64,000 bases of DNA from Haloglomus halophilum (lineage in GTDB: Archaea; Halobacteriota; Halobacteria; Halobacteriales; Haloarculaceae): positions 2,479,149 to 2,543,148 of the forward strand of contig NZ_CP101166.1 in NCBI RefSeq assembly GCF_024298885.1. Reading direction: 5' to 3'. A program made the position numbers and the translations under genes. The notes beneath the pieces were generated by a model that saw nothing but the letters and a program-made list of their open reading frames with translations, was not told where the DNA came from and did no database searches. This document shows positions 25,353-33,726 of this stretch, in pieces (the stretch's first letter is position 1; each line of letters begins with the position of its first letter).

Positions 25353-25526
25353 TCACCGCGCGTCCAGTTCGATGTCGGCGAGCAGGTCGAGCGCGAGTTC
25401 CGGCGCCCCCTGGTCGACCAGGTTCTCCAGTTCGGCGACCTGTTCCCGGGTGAGCAGGTCACGCCGATGGTACGAGTCGACCAGCTCCTTCGTGGCGCGT
25501 ATGTCCCAGGTGGCCGTGCGTCGCAT
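25353..25526 (-). CDS. Small helical protein, 57 residues
   Basis: A 58-codon frame with start ATG at 25526. The product is charged and predicted all-helical, with RATKELVDSYHRRDLLTREQVAELENL as two helices linked by a turn and an acidic C-terminus. The good codon use and the one-base gap to the upstream zinc-ribbon gene argue that it is real and co-transcribed. Function unknown. Confidence 0.65.
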   Translation of the reverse strand: MRRTATWDIRATKELVDSYHRRDLLTREQVAELENLVDQGAPELALDLLADIELDAR

Positions 25527-25527
25527 C

Positions 25528-25665
25528 TCACATCGCCCGGAGCCGTGGTCGTTCGAGTGGGCCGGTTATCGAGCGGTCGCAGGCGGGACAGTAGAAGTCC
25601 TCCAGGTCGCCGGCGAGCGGGATGGGATAGATGCTGGCCGAGTCACAGCGTGGACAGTTGGGCAT
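25528..25665 (-). CDS. Small zinc-ribbon protein, 45 residues
   Basis: A 46-codon frame with start ATG at 25665. Two knuckles, CPRC (C4, C7) and CPAC (C26, C29), are separated by 18 residues including DLEDFY, the plan of a zinc beta-ribbon. It ends one base before the start of the 57-residue gene and both read leftward, so they form a two-gene unit. It might bind nucleic acid or a protein partner; no function is known to me. Confidence 0.7.
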   Translation of the reverse strand: MPNCPRCDSASIYPIPLAGDLEDFYCPACDRSITGPLERPRLRAM

Positions 25666-25736
25666 GAGCGTCACCGGTCGGAGAATGGCTCCGGTGGCGC
25701 GTAGCGGTACCGATGGTTCCCGGACGGCGAGAACTG

Positions 25737-25919
25737 CTACTCCGCGCCGCGCGTTTCGAGGAACTCGACGACGGAGAGCGACCCGACGAACAGCGCGAGC
25801 GGGGCGACGTAGAGGCCGGCCTCCGCGAGGGAGGCCAGGGACCCGGCCGGCAAGAGGGCGACGACGAGGACGACCACCAGCAGGAGCACGACGTGGTCGC
25901 GGCGGAGCGTATGATGCAT
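25737..25919 (-). CDS. Small membrane protein, 60 residues
   Basis: A 60-residue product with two hydrophobic helices (about 9-26 and 34-52) joined by a short loop, a basic N-terminus (MHHTLRRDH) and a charged tail (FLETRGAE). It follows the orientation of the two small genes downstream and is divergent from the transglutaminase operon, whose start is 165 bases away. Function unknown. Confidence 0.6.
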   Translation of the reverse strand: MHHTLRRDHVVLLLVVVLVVALLPAGSLASLAEAGLYVAPLALFVGSLSVVEFLETRGAE

Positions 25920-26084
25920 ACCAGCCCGTTCGGGCGCGCGGGTCCTATCCGCCCGTACCACCCCATGGTACGGCGTTCGGGCCGGGGCCTGCCGGGGGTT
26001 GAAGTCGGAGGTCGGATTCACGGGTGGCACCCGCGCCTTCCCGCACCCAACAGCATTAGTACGGTCGCGCCACCACCACCGGCA

Positions 26085-29000
26085 GTGAACCGGCGGGGGC
26101 TGCTGTCGCTGGTGCTGGTCGGCGTGTGCGTCGTGAGTCTCGTCGCCGCGGCGCCGCTGCTCGACCAGTCCGGGAACCCCGCCGTGCGGACGCTGCTGGG
26201 CGCGGAGGGGACGCCGACGCCGTCCGAGGGGCCGACGAAGCCGACCGTCGGTGCCGTCGAGCGCCCGTACTGGCGGTCGATGTCGTACGACCGCTACACC
26301 GGGAGCGGCTGGGAGCGCACCGGGAACGCCACGGCGTACGACGGCCCGCTGTCGGGCCCCGTGGGCGACGCCGGACGCGTGACGCTCCAGCTTCGCACCG
26401 GGAGCGCGGTCCAGACGCTGCCGGCGCCGTGGAAACCCGTCCGCGTGGGGCAGGGTATCGCCGACGAGACGCGGGTCTACGACGCCGGCCTCCAGCCGAC
26501 CGGCGAACTCCGCTCGGGCCGGGCCTTCACCGTCACCAGCCGGGTGCCGAACTGGACCGTCGCGGATCTCCGGGCCGCCGGCACCGACTACCCCGACGCC
26601 GTCGCGGAACGCTACACCCAGCTCCCGGCCGAGACGCCGGCGCGGGTCCGGCGGCTGGCCGGCAACGTCACCGCGGGCGCCGAGACGCCGTACGCGAAGG
26701 CCGTCGCCGTCGAGCGGTGGCTGGAGACGAACAAGCGCTACTCGCTCGACGCCCGCCGCCCGGACGACGGGTTCGCCGACACCTTCCTCTTCGAGATGGA
26801 GGCGGGCTACTGCCAGTACTTCGCCACGGGGATGGTGGCGATGCTCCGGGCCGAGGGGGTCCCCGCGCGCTACGTGTCGGGCTACTCGCCGTACGAGCGG
26901 ACCGACTTCGGGACCTACACCATCCGCGGGAAGTACGCCCACGCGTGGGTCGAGGTCTACTTCCCGGGCGAGGGCTGGGTGACGTTCGACCCGACGCCCG
27001 CCGCGGCGCGGGCCGCCGCGCGCGGGAGCGTCGAGGCGGACCTCGGCGGGCAGCGTGCCGCCGCCCGCCGCGCGGCCGCGGCACGGACACCCGGGCAGAC
27101 GGGGCTCGGCGGGCCACCGCTCGCGACCCGACAGAGTGACGACGAGTACGCCCGCGTGAACGCCGACGTGGACGTAGCCGGGCGTCTCGTCCCGGGCAAC
27201 GAGGTGACCGTGACCGCGCGCGACCCCGACACGGGCGACCCGCTGGTCGACCATCAGGTCCGGTTCAACGGCGACCCGGTCGGTGTGACGAACGCCTCCG
27301 GGCAGGTCACCGGGCGCGTCCCGTACGCGGACGCGCTCCGGGTGAGCGTCCACCGCCCGGTCGAGGCCACGGCGACGGGTGACGGCGACACCGGTGGCGG
27401 TGGCGACGACTTCCCGATAGCGACACCGACACCCCAGGGGACTACGCCCGGCGGCGGGCCGGGCGGCGGCGATGGCGGTACGGCCCGCACCCGCCAGCCC
27501 CGGACCATCCAGGACCTCCGCTACAGCGGTCGCTCGGTGACGCTGGGCGGCCCCATCGAGAACCTCTCGAACGAGGTCCTGTTCACCGTCACCGTCGTCG
27601 AGGGCGCCGAACGGTTCGCGCCCGGAACCGGCGGCGTCCGGACGGCCACCGCGACCTCGGCGCCTGCCGCGACGGCGGCGCCCGACGCGTCAGCACTCCG
27701 TGTCGCCCCCCGCCGGGTGACGAGCGTCCGGGCGTTGGGCGCGGTATCCCGCGTCGGCACACGGCCGGCCGCCCGCCCGGAGAACACCACGTTCCCGCTG
27801 AACACCTCCATCGACGTGGCGCTCGCCCCGCGGACCGCCGCGGCGCCCGACCGCGAGGTGACCGTCACGGCCGCCATCGAGGGCGTACCGGTCGCGGACG
27901 CGACGGTTTCGGTCGCCGGGGAGACCTACACGACCGACGCCACCGGCCGGGCCACGTTCCCGGCACCGTTCCGGCCCCGGGCGAACGTCACCGTCCGCCG
28001 GGACGCGGCGACGGGGGCCGCGATGCTTGCGGTCCGGACCGACGAGCGGGCCCTCGCGTTCGCCGACGACCCGCGGCCGGGCGGGAACGTCAGTCTCCGC
28101 GGGTCAGTGGCGGACGTGCCACTTTCGACGGCGACGGTCCGGGTGAACGGCCGCCGCGTCGCCGTGACCGACGATCGCGGGCGGGCGACGGTCCCGGTGC
28201 CGTACGCCGAGCGCCTGAACGTGACCGTCCGGCGCGACCGGGTGGCCGTGAACGCCTCACGGGACCTCTCGACCCGGCTCCGGGTCCGGCCGCGCGGCCT
28301 CGTCTACCCGGGTGGGAGCGTCGAGACGCACGTCACGCTGGCCCAGGAGCCGGTGGCGAACGCGACCGTCTTCGTCGGCGGTGAGCCGGTCGGCCGCACG
28401 GCCGCGGACGGCACCATCAGGGTCGACCTCCCGGTTTCGCTCGGGACGAGCGTCGGCGCCCGCCGCGGCGCGGCGACCGGCGCCCACCGGGTGACGCTGT
28501 GGCCGTGGTGGTTCGCCGGCCTGGCGCTGCTGGGTGCGGGGCTCGCCCTCGTCGCCTCGCGGGGCCTCGCGGCAGCCGACCTCGACCTCGCCGTCGACCG
28601 CTCGCTCCTGACGCGCCCCCGCGAGCTGTTGCGCCTGCTCCGGCTGGGGGTGTTGCTGGCGGGGCTGTTCGTGCTCCGGGCCGTCGCGCGCCGCCTCGGC
28701 GGCCCGGACATCGATGTCCCGGACTTCGACGAGGACGAGTCGGCGCCGCCCGACGTTCCGGCGCCCGATGCCGACGAGAACGCGGTCTACCGGACGTGGG
28801 CCCGCTTCGCCGACGCGTTCGACATGACCGACCGCGCGCCCGGCGAGGTTGCCGACGAGGCAGCGCGGCGTGGGCTCCCCGCCGAGTCGGTCGCGCGGTT
28901 GCGCGAGACGTTCGAGGCGGTCCGCTACGGCGGCCGCGACCCGGCCGCGACCGAGGAGACGGCCCGCGAGGCGTTCCGCGAGGTCGAACGCGCCGGCCGC

Positions 29001-29099
29001 GAGGTGGACGCCGGCTCCCGCGAGGCCGTCTCCGGCGGACCTGACGACGCTCCTGGCGGACGCGACGGCGCCGGTACGAACCGGGGTGACGACAGATGA
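26085..29099 (+). CDS. Membrane-anchored transglutaminase-like protein with Ig-like repeats and DUF4129
   Basis: Encodes 1004 residues starting with GTG. An N-terminal anchor (5-25) leads to an external transglutaminase-like domain with the triad C243 (EAGYCQYF), H286 (YAHAW) and D302 (FDPTP). Four Ig-like beta repeats follow (about 360-790), each ending in a pattern like TDxxGxATVPxP. Membrane helices at about 805-830 and 855-880 bring the chain back inside, where a DUF4129 domain (about 895-975) ends it. It begins a four-gene operon with 4-bp overlaps. The family is linked to DUF58 and MoxR genes; the substrate and whether it crosslinks, cuts or only binds are unknown. Confidence 0.82.
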   Translation: MNRRGLLSLVLVGVCVVSLVAAAPLLDQSGNPAVRTLLGAEGTPTPSEGPTKPTVGAVERPYWRSMSYDRYTGSGWERTGNATAYDGPLSGPVGDAGRVTLQLRTGSAVQTLPAPWKPVRVGQGIADETRVYDAGLQPTGELRSGRAFTVTSRVPNWTVADLRAAGTDYPDAVAERYTQLPAETPARVRRLAGNVTAGAETPYAKAVAVERWLETNKRYSLDARRPDDGFADTFLFEMEAGYCQYFATGMVAMLRAEGVPARYVSGYSPYERTDFGTYTIRGKYAHAWVEVYFPGEGWVTFDPTPAAARAAARGSVEADLGGQRAAARRAAAARTPGQTGLGGPPLATRQSDDEYARVNADVDVAGRLVPGNEVTVTARDPDTGDPLVDHQVRFNGDPVGVTNASGQVTGRVPYADALRVSVHRPVEATATGDGDTGGGGDDFPIATPTPQGTTPGGGPGGGDGGTARTRQPRTIQDLRYSGRSVTLGGPIENLSNEVLFTVTVVEGAERFAPGTGGVRTATATSAPAATAAPDASALRVAPRRVTSVRALGAVSRVGTRPAARPENTTFPLNTSIDVALAPRTAAAPDREVTVTAAIEGVPVADATVSVAGETYTTDATGRATFPAPFRPRANVTVRRDAATGAAMLAVRTDERALAFADDPRPGGNVSLRGSVADVPLSTATVRVNGRRVAVTDDRGRATVPVPYAERLNVTVRRDRVAVNASRDLSTRLRVRPRGLVYPGGSVETHVTLAQEPVANATVFVGGEPVGRTAADGTIRVDLPVSLGTSVGARRGAATGAHRVTLWPWWFAGLALLGAGLALVASRGLAAADLDLAVDRSLLTRPRELLRLLRLGVLLAGLFVLRAVARRLGGPDIDVPDFDEDESAPPDVPAPDADENAVYRTWARFADAFDMTDRAPGEVADEAARRGLPAESVARLRETFEAVRYGGRDPAATEETAREAFREVERAGREVDAGSREAVSGGPDDAPGGRDGAGTNRGDDR

Positions 29100-29773
29100 G
29101 CCGGCGCGCGCTGGCGGCGGTGGCGCTGGCGCTGGCGGCCCTGGGCCTGCTCGCCCGTTCGGGAGCGGTTCTCCCGCCGGGGCTCGGCGCGACCCTCGCG
29201 TCGGTCGGCCGTGCCGCCACGCCCGTCGCGGCCGGCGTCCTCGCGCTCGGCACGGCCGTCGGCGCGGCGGCTCTCGTCCGGGGTCGACTCGGCACGGCGG
29301 CCGTCGACCCGGCCGCGTCGTTCCGGGCCACACGGACGCCCGGTGACGACTATCCGCTGCTGGGTGCCGACGTGGCGGCGGCGCTCGACCGGGTGGCCCG
29401 CGAGGGGCCCGGTGTCGCCCCCGACGACCGGGCGACCGTCCGGGCGGCCGTCGAGCATGCGGGTGTGACGGTCCTCTCACGGGCCGAGGGGCTCGACGAG
29501 GGGGCGGCCCGGAGCCACTTCCGCCGCGGCGAGTGGACCCGCGACCCGGCGGTCGCAGCGTTCTGCGGAGCCGACGTGCAGGTGCCGCTCCGCCGCCGAG
29601 TCGACGAGGCACTCGCCGCCGAGCCGCGGTTCGTCCAGCGTGCTCGCCTGACGGTCGACGCGCTGGCGACGGTCGCCGAGGCGCCCTCGAACCCGGTGGG
29701 CGCCGGGGGTGCGGGCAGTGCCCGGCACGGCGTGGACGCGACGAGCGGTCCGGCCGGAGGTGAGCGAGCGTGA
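29096..29773 (+). CDS. DUF7269-like membrane protein of the transglutaminase operon
   Basis: Encodes 225 residues. Two N-terminal membrane helices (about 5-22 and 40-62) are followed by a soluble helical domain with ARSHFRRGEWTRDPAVAAF and a long helix of basic and acidic residues. The position between transglutaminase and DUF58 genes is typical of the haloarchaeal DUF7269 family, of unknown function. Its ATG overlaps the upstream stop by four bases and its own stop overlaps the next gene by four bases. Confidence 0.72.
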   Translation: MSRRALAAVALALAALGLLARSGAVLPPGLGATLASVGRAATPVAAGVLALGTAVGAAALVRGRLGTAAVDPAASFRATRTPGDDYPLLGADVAAALDRVAREGPGVAPDDRATVRAAVEHAGVTVLSRAEGLDEGAARSHFRRGEWTRDPAVAAFCGADVQVPLRRRVDEALAAEPRFVQRARLTVDALATVAEAPSNPVGAGGAGSARHGVDATSGPAGGERA

Positions 29774-31377
29774 GCGACCGTGGCGCGGCCCCCGATGACG
29801 AGTCTGCGGCGGCCGACCCCTCCTCGCCGGTGTCCGGCGGCCGCTGGGCGGTCGCGGCGGGCATCGCGGTCCTCGCGCTCGGGCTGGGTGTGGTGACACA
29901 GAACCGTGCGGTGCTGGTGGCGGCCGCGGTCCCGCTGGCGTTCGTCGCGTACGGCCGGCTCTCGACCACGCCGACGCCCGAGCTGGAGGCCCGGCGCTCG
30001 TTCGACCCCGCACGTCCCGCGGTCGGCGAGCGCGTCGGGGTGACCGTCACCGTCCGAAACCAGGGGCCGGCGCTCCGTGACTGCCGGCTCGCGGACGCCG
30101 TCCCGGCGGCGCTCGGCGTCGTCGAGGGGGTGGCCGCGTCCGTCACGACGCTCCGCCCTGGCGAGGAAGCCTCGTTCACGTACACCGTCCGCGCGCGTCG
30201 CGGCGACCACGAGTTCGGGCCGGTCCGGGCGGCGGCCGTCGGCGCGGGCGCGAACGCCGAAACCGCCGCTCTCCCGGCCGAGTCCCGGCTCCGCTGCCGG
30301 GCGACGGGCACGGGCGACGCGACGGCCGCGCCGAACGTGAGCAGCGCCGACGGTGCTGCCGACTCGAAGGGCGGCGGCGTCGAGTTCCACGCCGTCCGCG
30401 AGTACCAGCGCTCGGACCCGCTCTCGCGGGTCGACTGGCGGCGCTTCGCCCGGACGGGCGAGCTGGCGACCGTCGAGTTCCGGGAGCACCGCTCCGCGAC
30501 CGTCGCCATCGTGGTCGACGCCACGGCGCCGACCTTCCAGCGGGCGGACGACGCGGCGCCGACCGCCATCGAGTACACCCTGTTCGCCGCGGAGGGGGCG
30601 TTCGAGGCGCTGCTGGAGCGGGACGCGACGGTGGCGCTCGGGTTCATCCCGGACGCGCCGGCCGCTCTCGGACCGGGGAGGGGCGTCGACCACCGGACGC
30701 TGGGGCGGCGCGCGTTCGATGCCTACGGCCCCGGCGCGACCCGTGCCCCGGCCGAGGTGCCCGTCGCGCTCGGGGCGGCCGGCGACCCGGCACGGCGCGA
30801 CGGGGACTCCCCCGGAGAGAACGGACGGGACGGGCCGGGCGGACCGTCGACGGGCGCCGACGCGGCCGACGGTGGCGGGCACGGCGGGCGCTCGACCGTC
30901 CGCTCCGACGGCGGCGACCCGTTCGGCGACGCCTTCGAACCGGCGGACGATGGACCCGGAGCCTCGGGGGCCTCGGATGGCGAGCGCCCGCCCGACGACA
31001 CGGAGCCGGGTGCGTACGACCCCGACCTCGATGCCGTCTTCGGCGGCGAGGCCGGCCACACGCCGGGTACGAATGGGGGCGACGCGGCCGACCCGGTCAC
31101 GGCGCTGCGGGCCGCGCTGCCGTCGGGCGCGCGGGTGCTGTTCTGCTCGCCGCTCCTCGACGACGAGGCGGCGTCGCTCGTCCGGACGCTCCGGGCCGAC
31201 GAACACGATGTCAGGGTGCTGTCACCGGCCCTCGACGGGCCGACGCCGGCCGCACGGCTGTCGGGGGTCGAGCGGGCCGACCGTGCGGCCGAACTCCGGG
31301 GGGAGGGGGTCGGCGTCGTGGACTGGACGGACGAACCGTTGCGCGAGGCGCTCGCTCGCACGCTGCAGGAGTGGTGA
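29770..31377 (+). CDS. DUF58 domain protein
   Basis: Encodes 535 residues, starting with GTG in a four-base overlap. Two helices lie near the N-terminus (about 24-60), then a beta-rich domain that resembles the DUF11/CARDB type, and the DUF58 motif VREYQRSDPLSRVDWRRFARTG near residue 205, followed by a vWA-like segment IVVDATAP. DUF58 proteins accompany MoxR ATPases in many prokaryotes. The region at about 335-435 is a long Gly/Asp/Pro-rich linker, less conserved. The C-terminal part (450-535) looks like a second Rossmann-type domain. Confidence 0.85.
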   Translation: MSDRGAAPDDESAAADPSSPVSGGRWAVAAGIAVLALGLGVVTQNRAVLVAAAVPLAFVAYGRLSTTPTPELEARRSFDPARPAVGERVGVTVTVRNQGPALRDCRLADAVPAALGVVEGVAASVTTLRPGEEASFTYTVRARRGDHEFGPVRAAAVGAGANAETAALPAESRLRCRATGTGDATAAPNVSSADGAADSKGGGVEFHAVREYQRSDPLSRVDWRRFARTGELATVEFREHRSATVAIVVDATAPTFQRADDAAPTAIEYTLFAAEGAFEALLERDATVALGFIPDAPAALGPGRGVDHRTLGRRAFDAYGPGATRAPAEVPVALGAAGDPARRDGDSPGENGRDGPGGPSTGADAADGGGHGGRSTVRSDGGDPFGDAFEPADDGPGASGASDGERPPDDTEPGAYDPDLDAVFGGEAGHTPGTNGGDAADPVTALRAALPSGARVLFCSPLLDDEAASLVRTLRADEHDVRVLSPALDGPTPAARLSGVERADRAAELRGEGVGVVDWTDEPLREALARTLQEW

Positions 31378-32924
31378 CCGTGGCACGAAGGACCACCGAC
31401 CGACCGGACGACCGGGCCGACGCCGGCGCCCGCGGGTCGGATGGGGCCGGTACGGCCGGGGGGGACTCGACCCGGCGGCGTCCCACGCCGACGAGTGGTG
31501 CCCTCGCGGCCGTTGCGGCGATACTGGCGGCCGGAGTCGTGCTCGCTGGCGTCGCGACCATCGGGTCCGTCGCGGTCGTCGCCGAGGGGGCGGTCACGAT
31601 GGGCGCCGCGGCGCTCCTGCTCGGTCGGTCGCGCCCGCCAGCGCTGGCGGCAGGGGCCTTCCTCGCGGGGACCGGCGGCCTCCTGCTGGCCGGCGGCGTC
31701 GCGGTCACCGCCGCCGGGTCACCGCCGGTCGTGGGGCTCTCGGCGGCGCTCGCGGCCGGTGGGGTGCTCGTCCTCGTCCCGGTCCTGCTCGGAGTGCCAC
31801 CGGCCCGGCTGGCGGCCGGGGTCGGGCTGCCCGGCTGTCTCGCGCTGGCCGGGTTCGGCCTGGCCGTGGCGGCCACCGTTCGCGGAAATCCCATCGCTGC
31901 GGCCTCGCTCACCAGCACGCTGGAGGCGCTGGCACCCGGAGTTCTCCGGCCGGCGGCGCCGCTCGCCGAGGCCGGCGTCGTCCTCGGGCTGTCATGGCTG
32001 TGGGCCCGGCGGGCCGTCACCGACGGGCTCGTGAGCCCGGCCGGTCGTGTCGCCGCCACCCGGCCGTGGCTCCTCCGTGGAACGGTCACCCTGTTCGCGG
32101 CGGCGCTCGTCGCCCCCGCACTGGGACCGGGGCTGGCGAGTGCGGCCCGCGACGGGGCAACACACGCGACACTGGGCGGCCTCGCCGCGGTCGCGGCCGC
32201 GGGCTACGCCGGGACGGTCCTGCTCGGCGCGGTCGGGGTGCCTGCGCTCCGCCGGCCGACGGGATGGCTGGCGGTCGCCGTCGGCTCCGGGGGGGTCCTG
32301 CTCGGGGCGCTCCTCGCCCCGTCGGCGGTCGGCGCGGCCACGCGTGCGCTCGTCGGGGTCGTTCCCGGGTTCGTGCGTGCGGCCGGGTTCCTCACCGACG
32401 CCGCCGGGTCGGCCGGTGCCGTCCGTGGCGTGGTGACGCCGCTGGTGGTGTTGCTGGCCATCACGCCCGCGTTCGTCCTCCTCGCGGCGCTGGCTGGGGC
32501 CGAACGCGTGGGCCTGCTCCGGGGGGAGCGGGGGCTCGGCGCGGTGGCTGCGGGCCTCCTGGCGGCCGGCGCGCTGGGGTCGGCGGTCCTGACCCGGGAC
32601 CCGGCACGGACGGTCGCCGCGGTGGCACTGGCGGTGCTGGTGTGGGATTTCGCGGAGTTCGGGCTGTCGCTGGACGGGCTCGTCGGCCGGGAAGGAACGG
32701 ACAGTACGGCGGATACCGCCGCGCGTGCCGGCCGGCAGTCGGCCGTCGAGCGCGGGCACGCGACGACGAGCCTGGCGGTCGCCGGTGTCGCCATCGCGGC
32801 CGGCGTCGGGCTCGGGTCCGTCGTCGGCGCCGCCTCGGTCGCCGGGCCGGGCGAGGGAGCGGCGGTTGCGCTGCTACTGGGTGCGGCGGCGACGGCGCTC
32901 GTCGCCCTCCGCGGCGGCGACTGA
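31374..32924 (+). CDS. Polytopic membrane protein, DUF7519-like
   Basis: Encodes 516 residues with about 13 to 14 predicted membrane helices after an acidic and Arg-rich N-terminus. No cofactor or catalytic motif is visible. Haloarchaeal DUF58 operons end in such a membrane protein (DUF7519 as far as I recall). The GTG at 31374 overlaps the upstream TGA as GTGA; other in-frame GTG codons at 31371 and 31380 are possible. It ends one base before the convergent TetR gene. Confidence 0.72.
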   Translation: MTVARRTTDRPDDRADAGARGSDGAGTAGGDSTRRRPTPTSGALAAVAAILAAGVVLAGVATIGSVAVVAEGAVTMGAAALLLGRSRPPALAAGAFLAGTGGLLLAGGVAVTAAGSPPVVGLSAALAAGGVLVLVPVLLGVPPARLAAGVGLPGCLALAGFGLAVAATVRGNPIAAASLTSTLEALAPGVLRPAAPLAEAGVVLGLSWLWARRAVTDGLVSPAGRVAATRPWLLRGTVTLFAAALVAPALGPGLASAARDGATHATLGGLAAVAAAGYAGTVLLGAVGVPALRRPTGWLAVAVGSGGVLLGALLAPSAVGAATRALVGVVPGFVRAAGFLTDAAGSAGAVRGVVTPLVVLLAITPAFVLLAALAGAERVGLLRGERGLGAVAAGLLAAGALGSAVLTRDPARTVAAVALAVLVWDFAEFGLSLDGLVGREGTDSTADTAARAGRQSAVERGHATTSLAVAGVAIAAGVGLGSVVGAASVAGPGEGAAVALLLGAAATALVALRGGD

Positions 32925-32925
32925 C

Positions 32926-33531
32926 TCAGGCACGGAGTCGGTCGATGATGTCATCCAGGCCACGCTGGGCGCTCTCGCCGTCGTAGTCGGTGGTCAGCTG
33001 GCGGACGGTCGCCCCCGTCGCCAGCGAGTAGAGGTTGTCGGCCACGAACTCGGCATCCACGTCGCGGAACCGGTCACGGGCGATCCCCTCGCGGATGGCG
33101 GCCGCGAACTCCTCCCGCACGCGCTCGTCGAGCGCCTCGAACCGCTCTGCGAACCGGTCGTCGCGCGGCGCGCGCATCCGCAGCTCGAGGAGCGACAGCC
33201 GGATGCCCTCGGAGCCGTCGTCCTCGGGGACGAGCATCCCGAAGAGGTCGCGCACGCGGTCCTCCGGGTTGCCGGCCGGGTCGGCGCCGACCTCGGAGGC
33301 GAACTCCTCGACGAGCCAGTCGAGGAAGTCGACGAGCAGGTCGTCCTTCGCGTCGTAGTGGTAGTACAGCAACGACTTGGACTTCGAGAACTCGTCGGCG
33401 ATGGTCTGGATGGTCAGGTCCGCGTACCCGTGCTTCCCCAGCGCCGTGTAGGTGGCGTCCATGATCTCCGCTCGAGTGCCCTGTTCGGCCGGTCGGTGCG
33501 AGTCTCCGCCGCTTGCGGTCTGTCCGGTCAT
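32926..33531 (-). CDS. TetR/AcrR family transcriptional regulator
   Basis: Encodes 201 residues. The N-terminal helix-turn-helix (about 22-67) reads EIMDATYTALGKHGYADLTIQTIADEF-type sequence with SKSLLYYHYDAKDDLL as the recognition end, a standard TetR DNA-binding domain. The C-terminal helical domain would bind a ligand. It is divergent from the membrane-tethered regulator at 33727, with 195 bases between them that include ttgaccgaacgaacagtcc, an imperfect palindrome that may be its operator. The inducer is unknown. ATG 33531 is preferred over a start in the promoter region. Confidence 0.92.
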   Translation of the reverse strand: MTGQTASGGDSHRPAEQGTRAEIMDATYTALGKHGYADLTIQTIADEFSKSKSLLYYHYDAKDDLLVDFLDWLVEEFASEVGADPAGNPEDRVRDLFGMLVPEDDGSEGIRLSLLELRMRAPRDDRFAERFEALDERVREEFAAAIREGIARDRFRDVDAEFVADNLYSLATGATVRQLTTDYDGESAQRGLDDIIDRLRA

Positions 33532-33692
33532 TGTCTGGTCGTGGAACGGCTCCACTTGACCGAACGAACAGTCCGGGTACAAAAGGGGGTTGTGGCGAAA
33601 CCATCCAAACAAATGGTAGATGGACTGAGGCGGTTCATTTCTCCGGATGGTGGCTGGACGTGCGGAGTACGCTCGCCCGATTGACCCGGCAA

Positions 33693-33698
33693 TTTAAG
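33693..33698 (+). promoter_or_regulatory. TATA box of the membrane-tethered regulator
   Basis: tttaag lies 34 bases before the ATG at 33727 and only 10 before another in-frame ATG at 33703. This spacing favours 33727 as the start. Confidence 0.5.
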
Positions 33699-33726
33699 TC
33701 CGATGAGCCCCCCGGTATGGACGAGC

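Noticed and set aside
30353..32986. Open frame of 877 codons on the plus strand
   Set aside because: It is a shifted reading of the DUF58 and DUF7519 genes, which carry recognisable domains, good codon use and overlapping start-stop signals.
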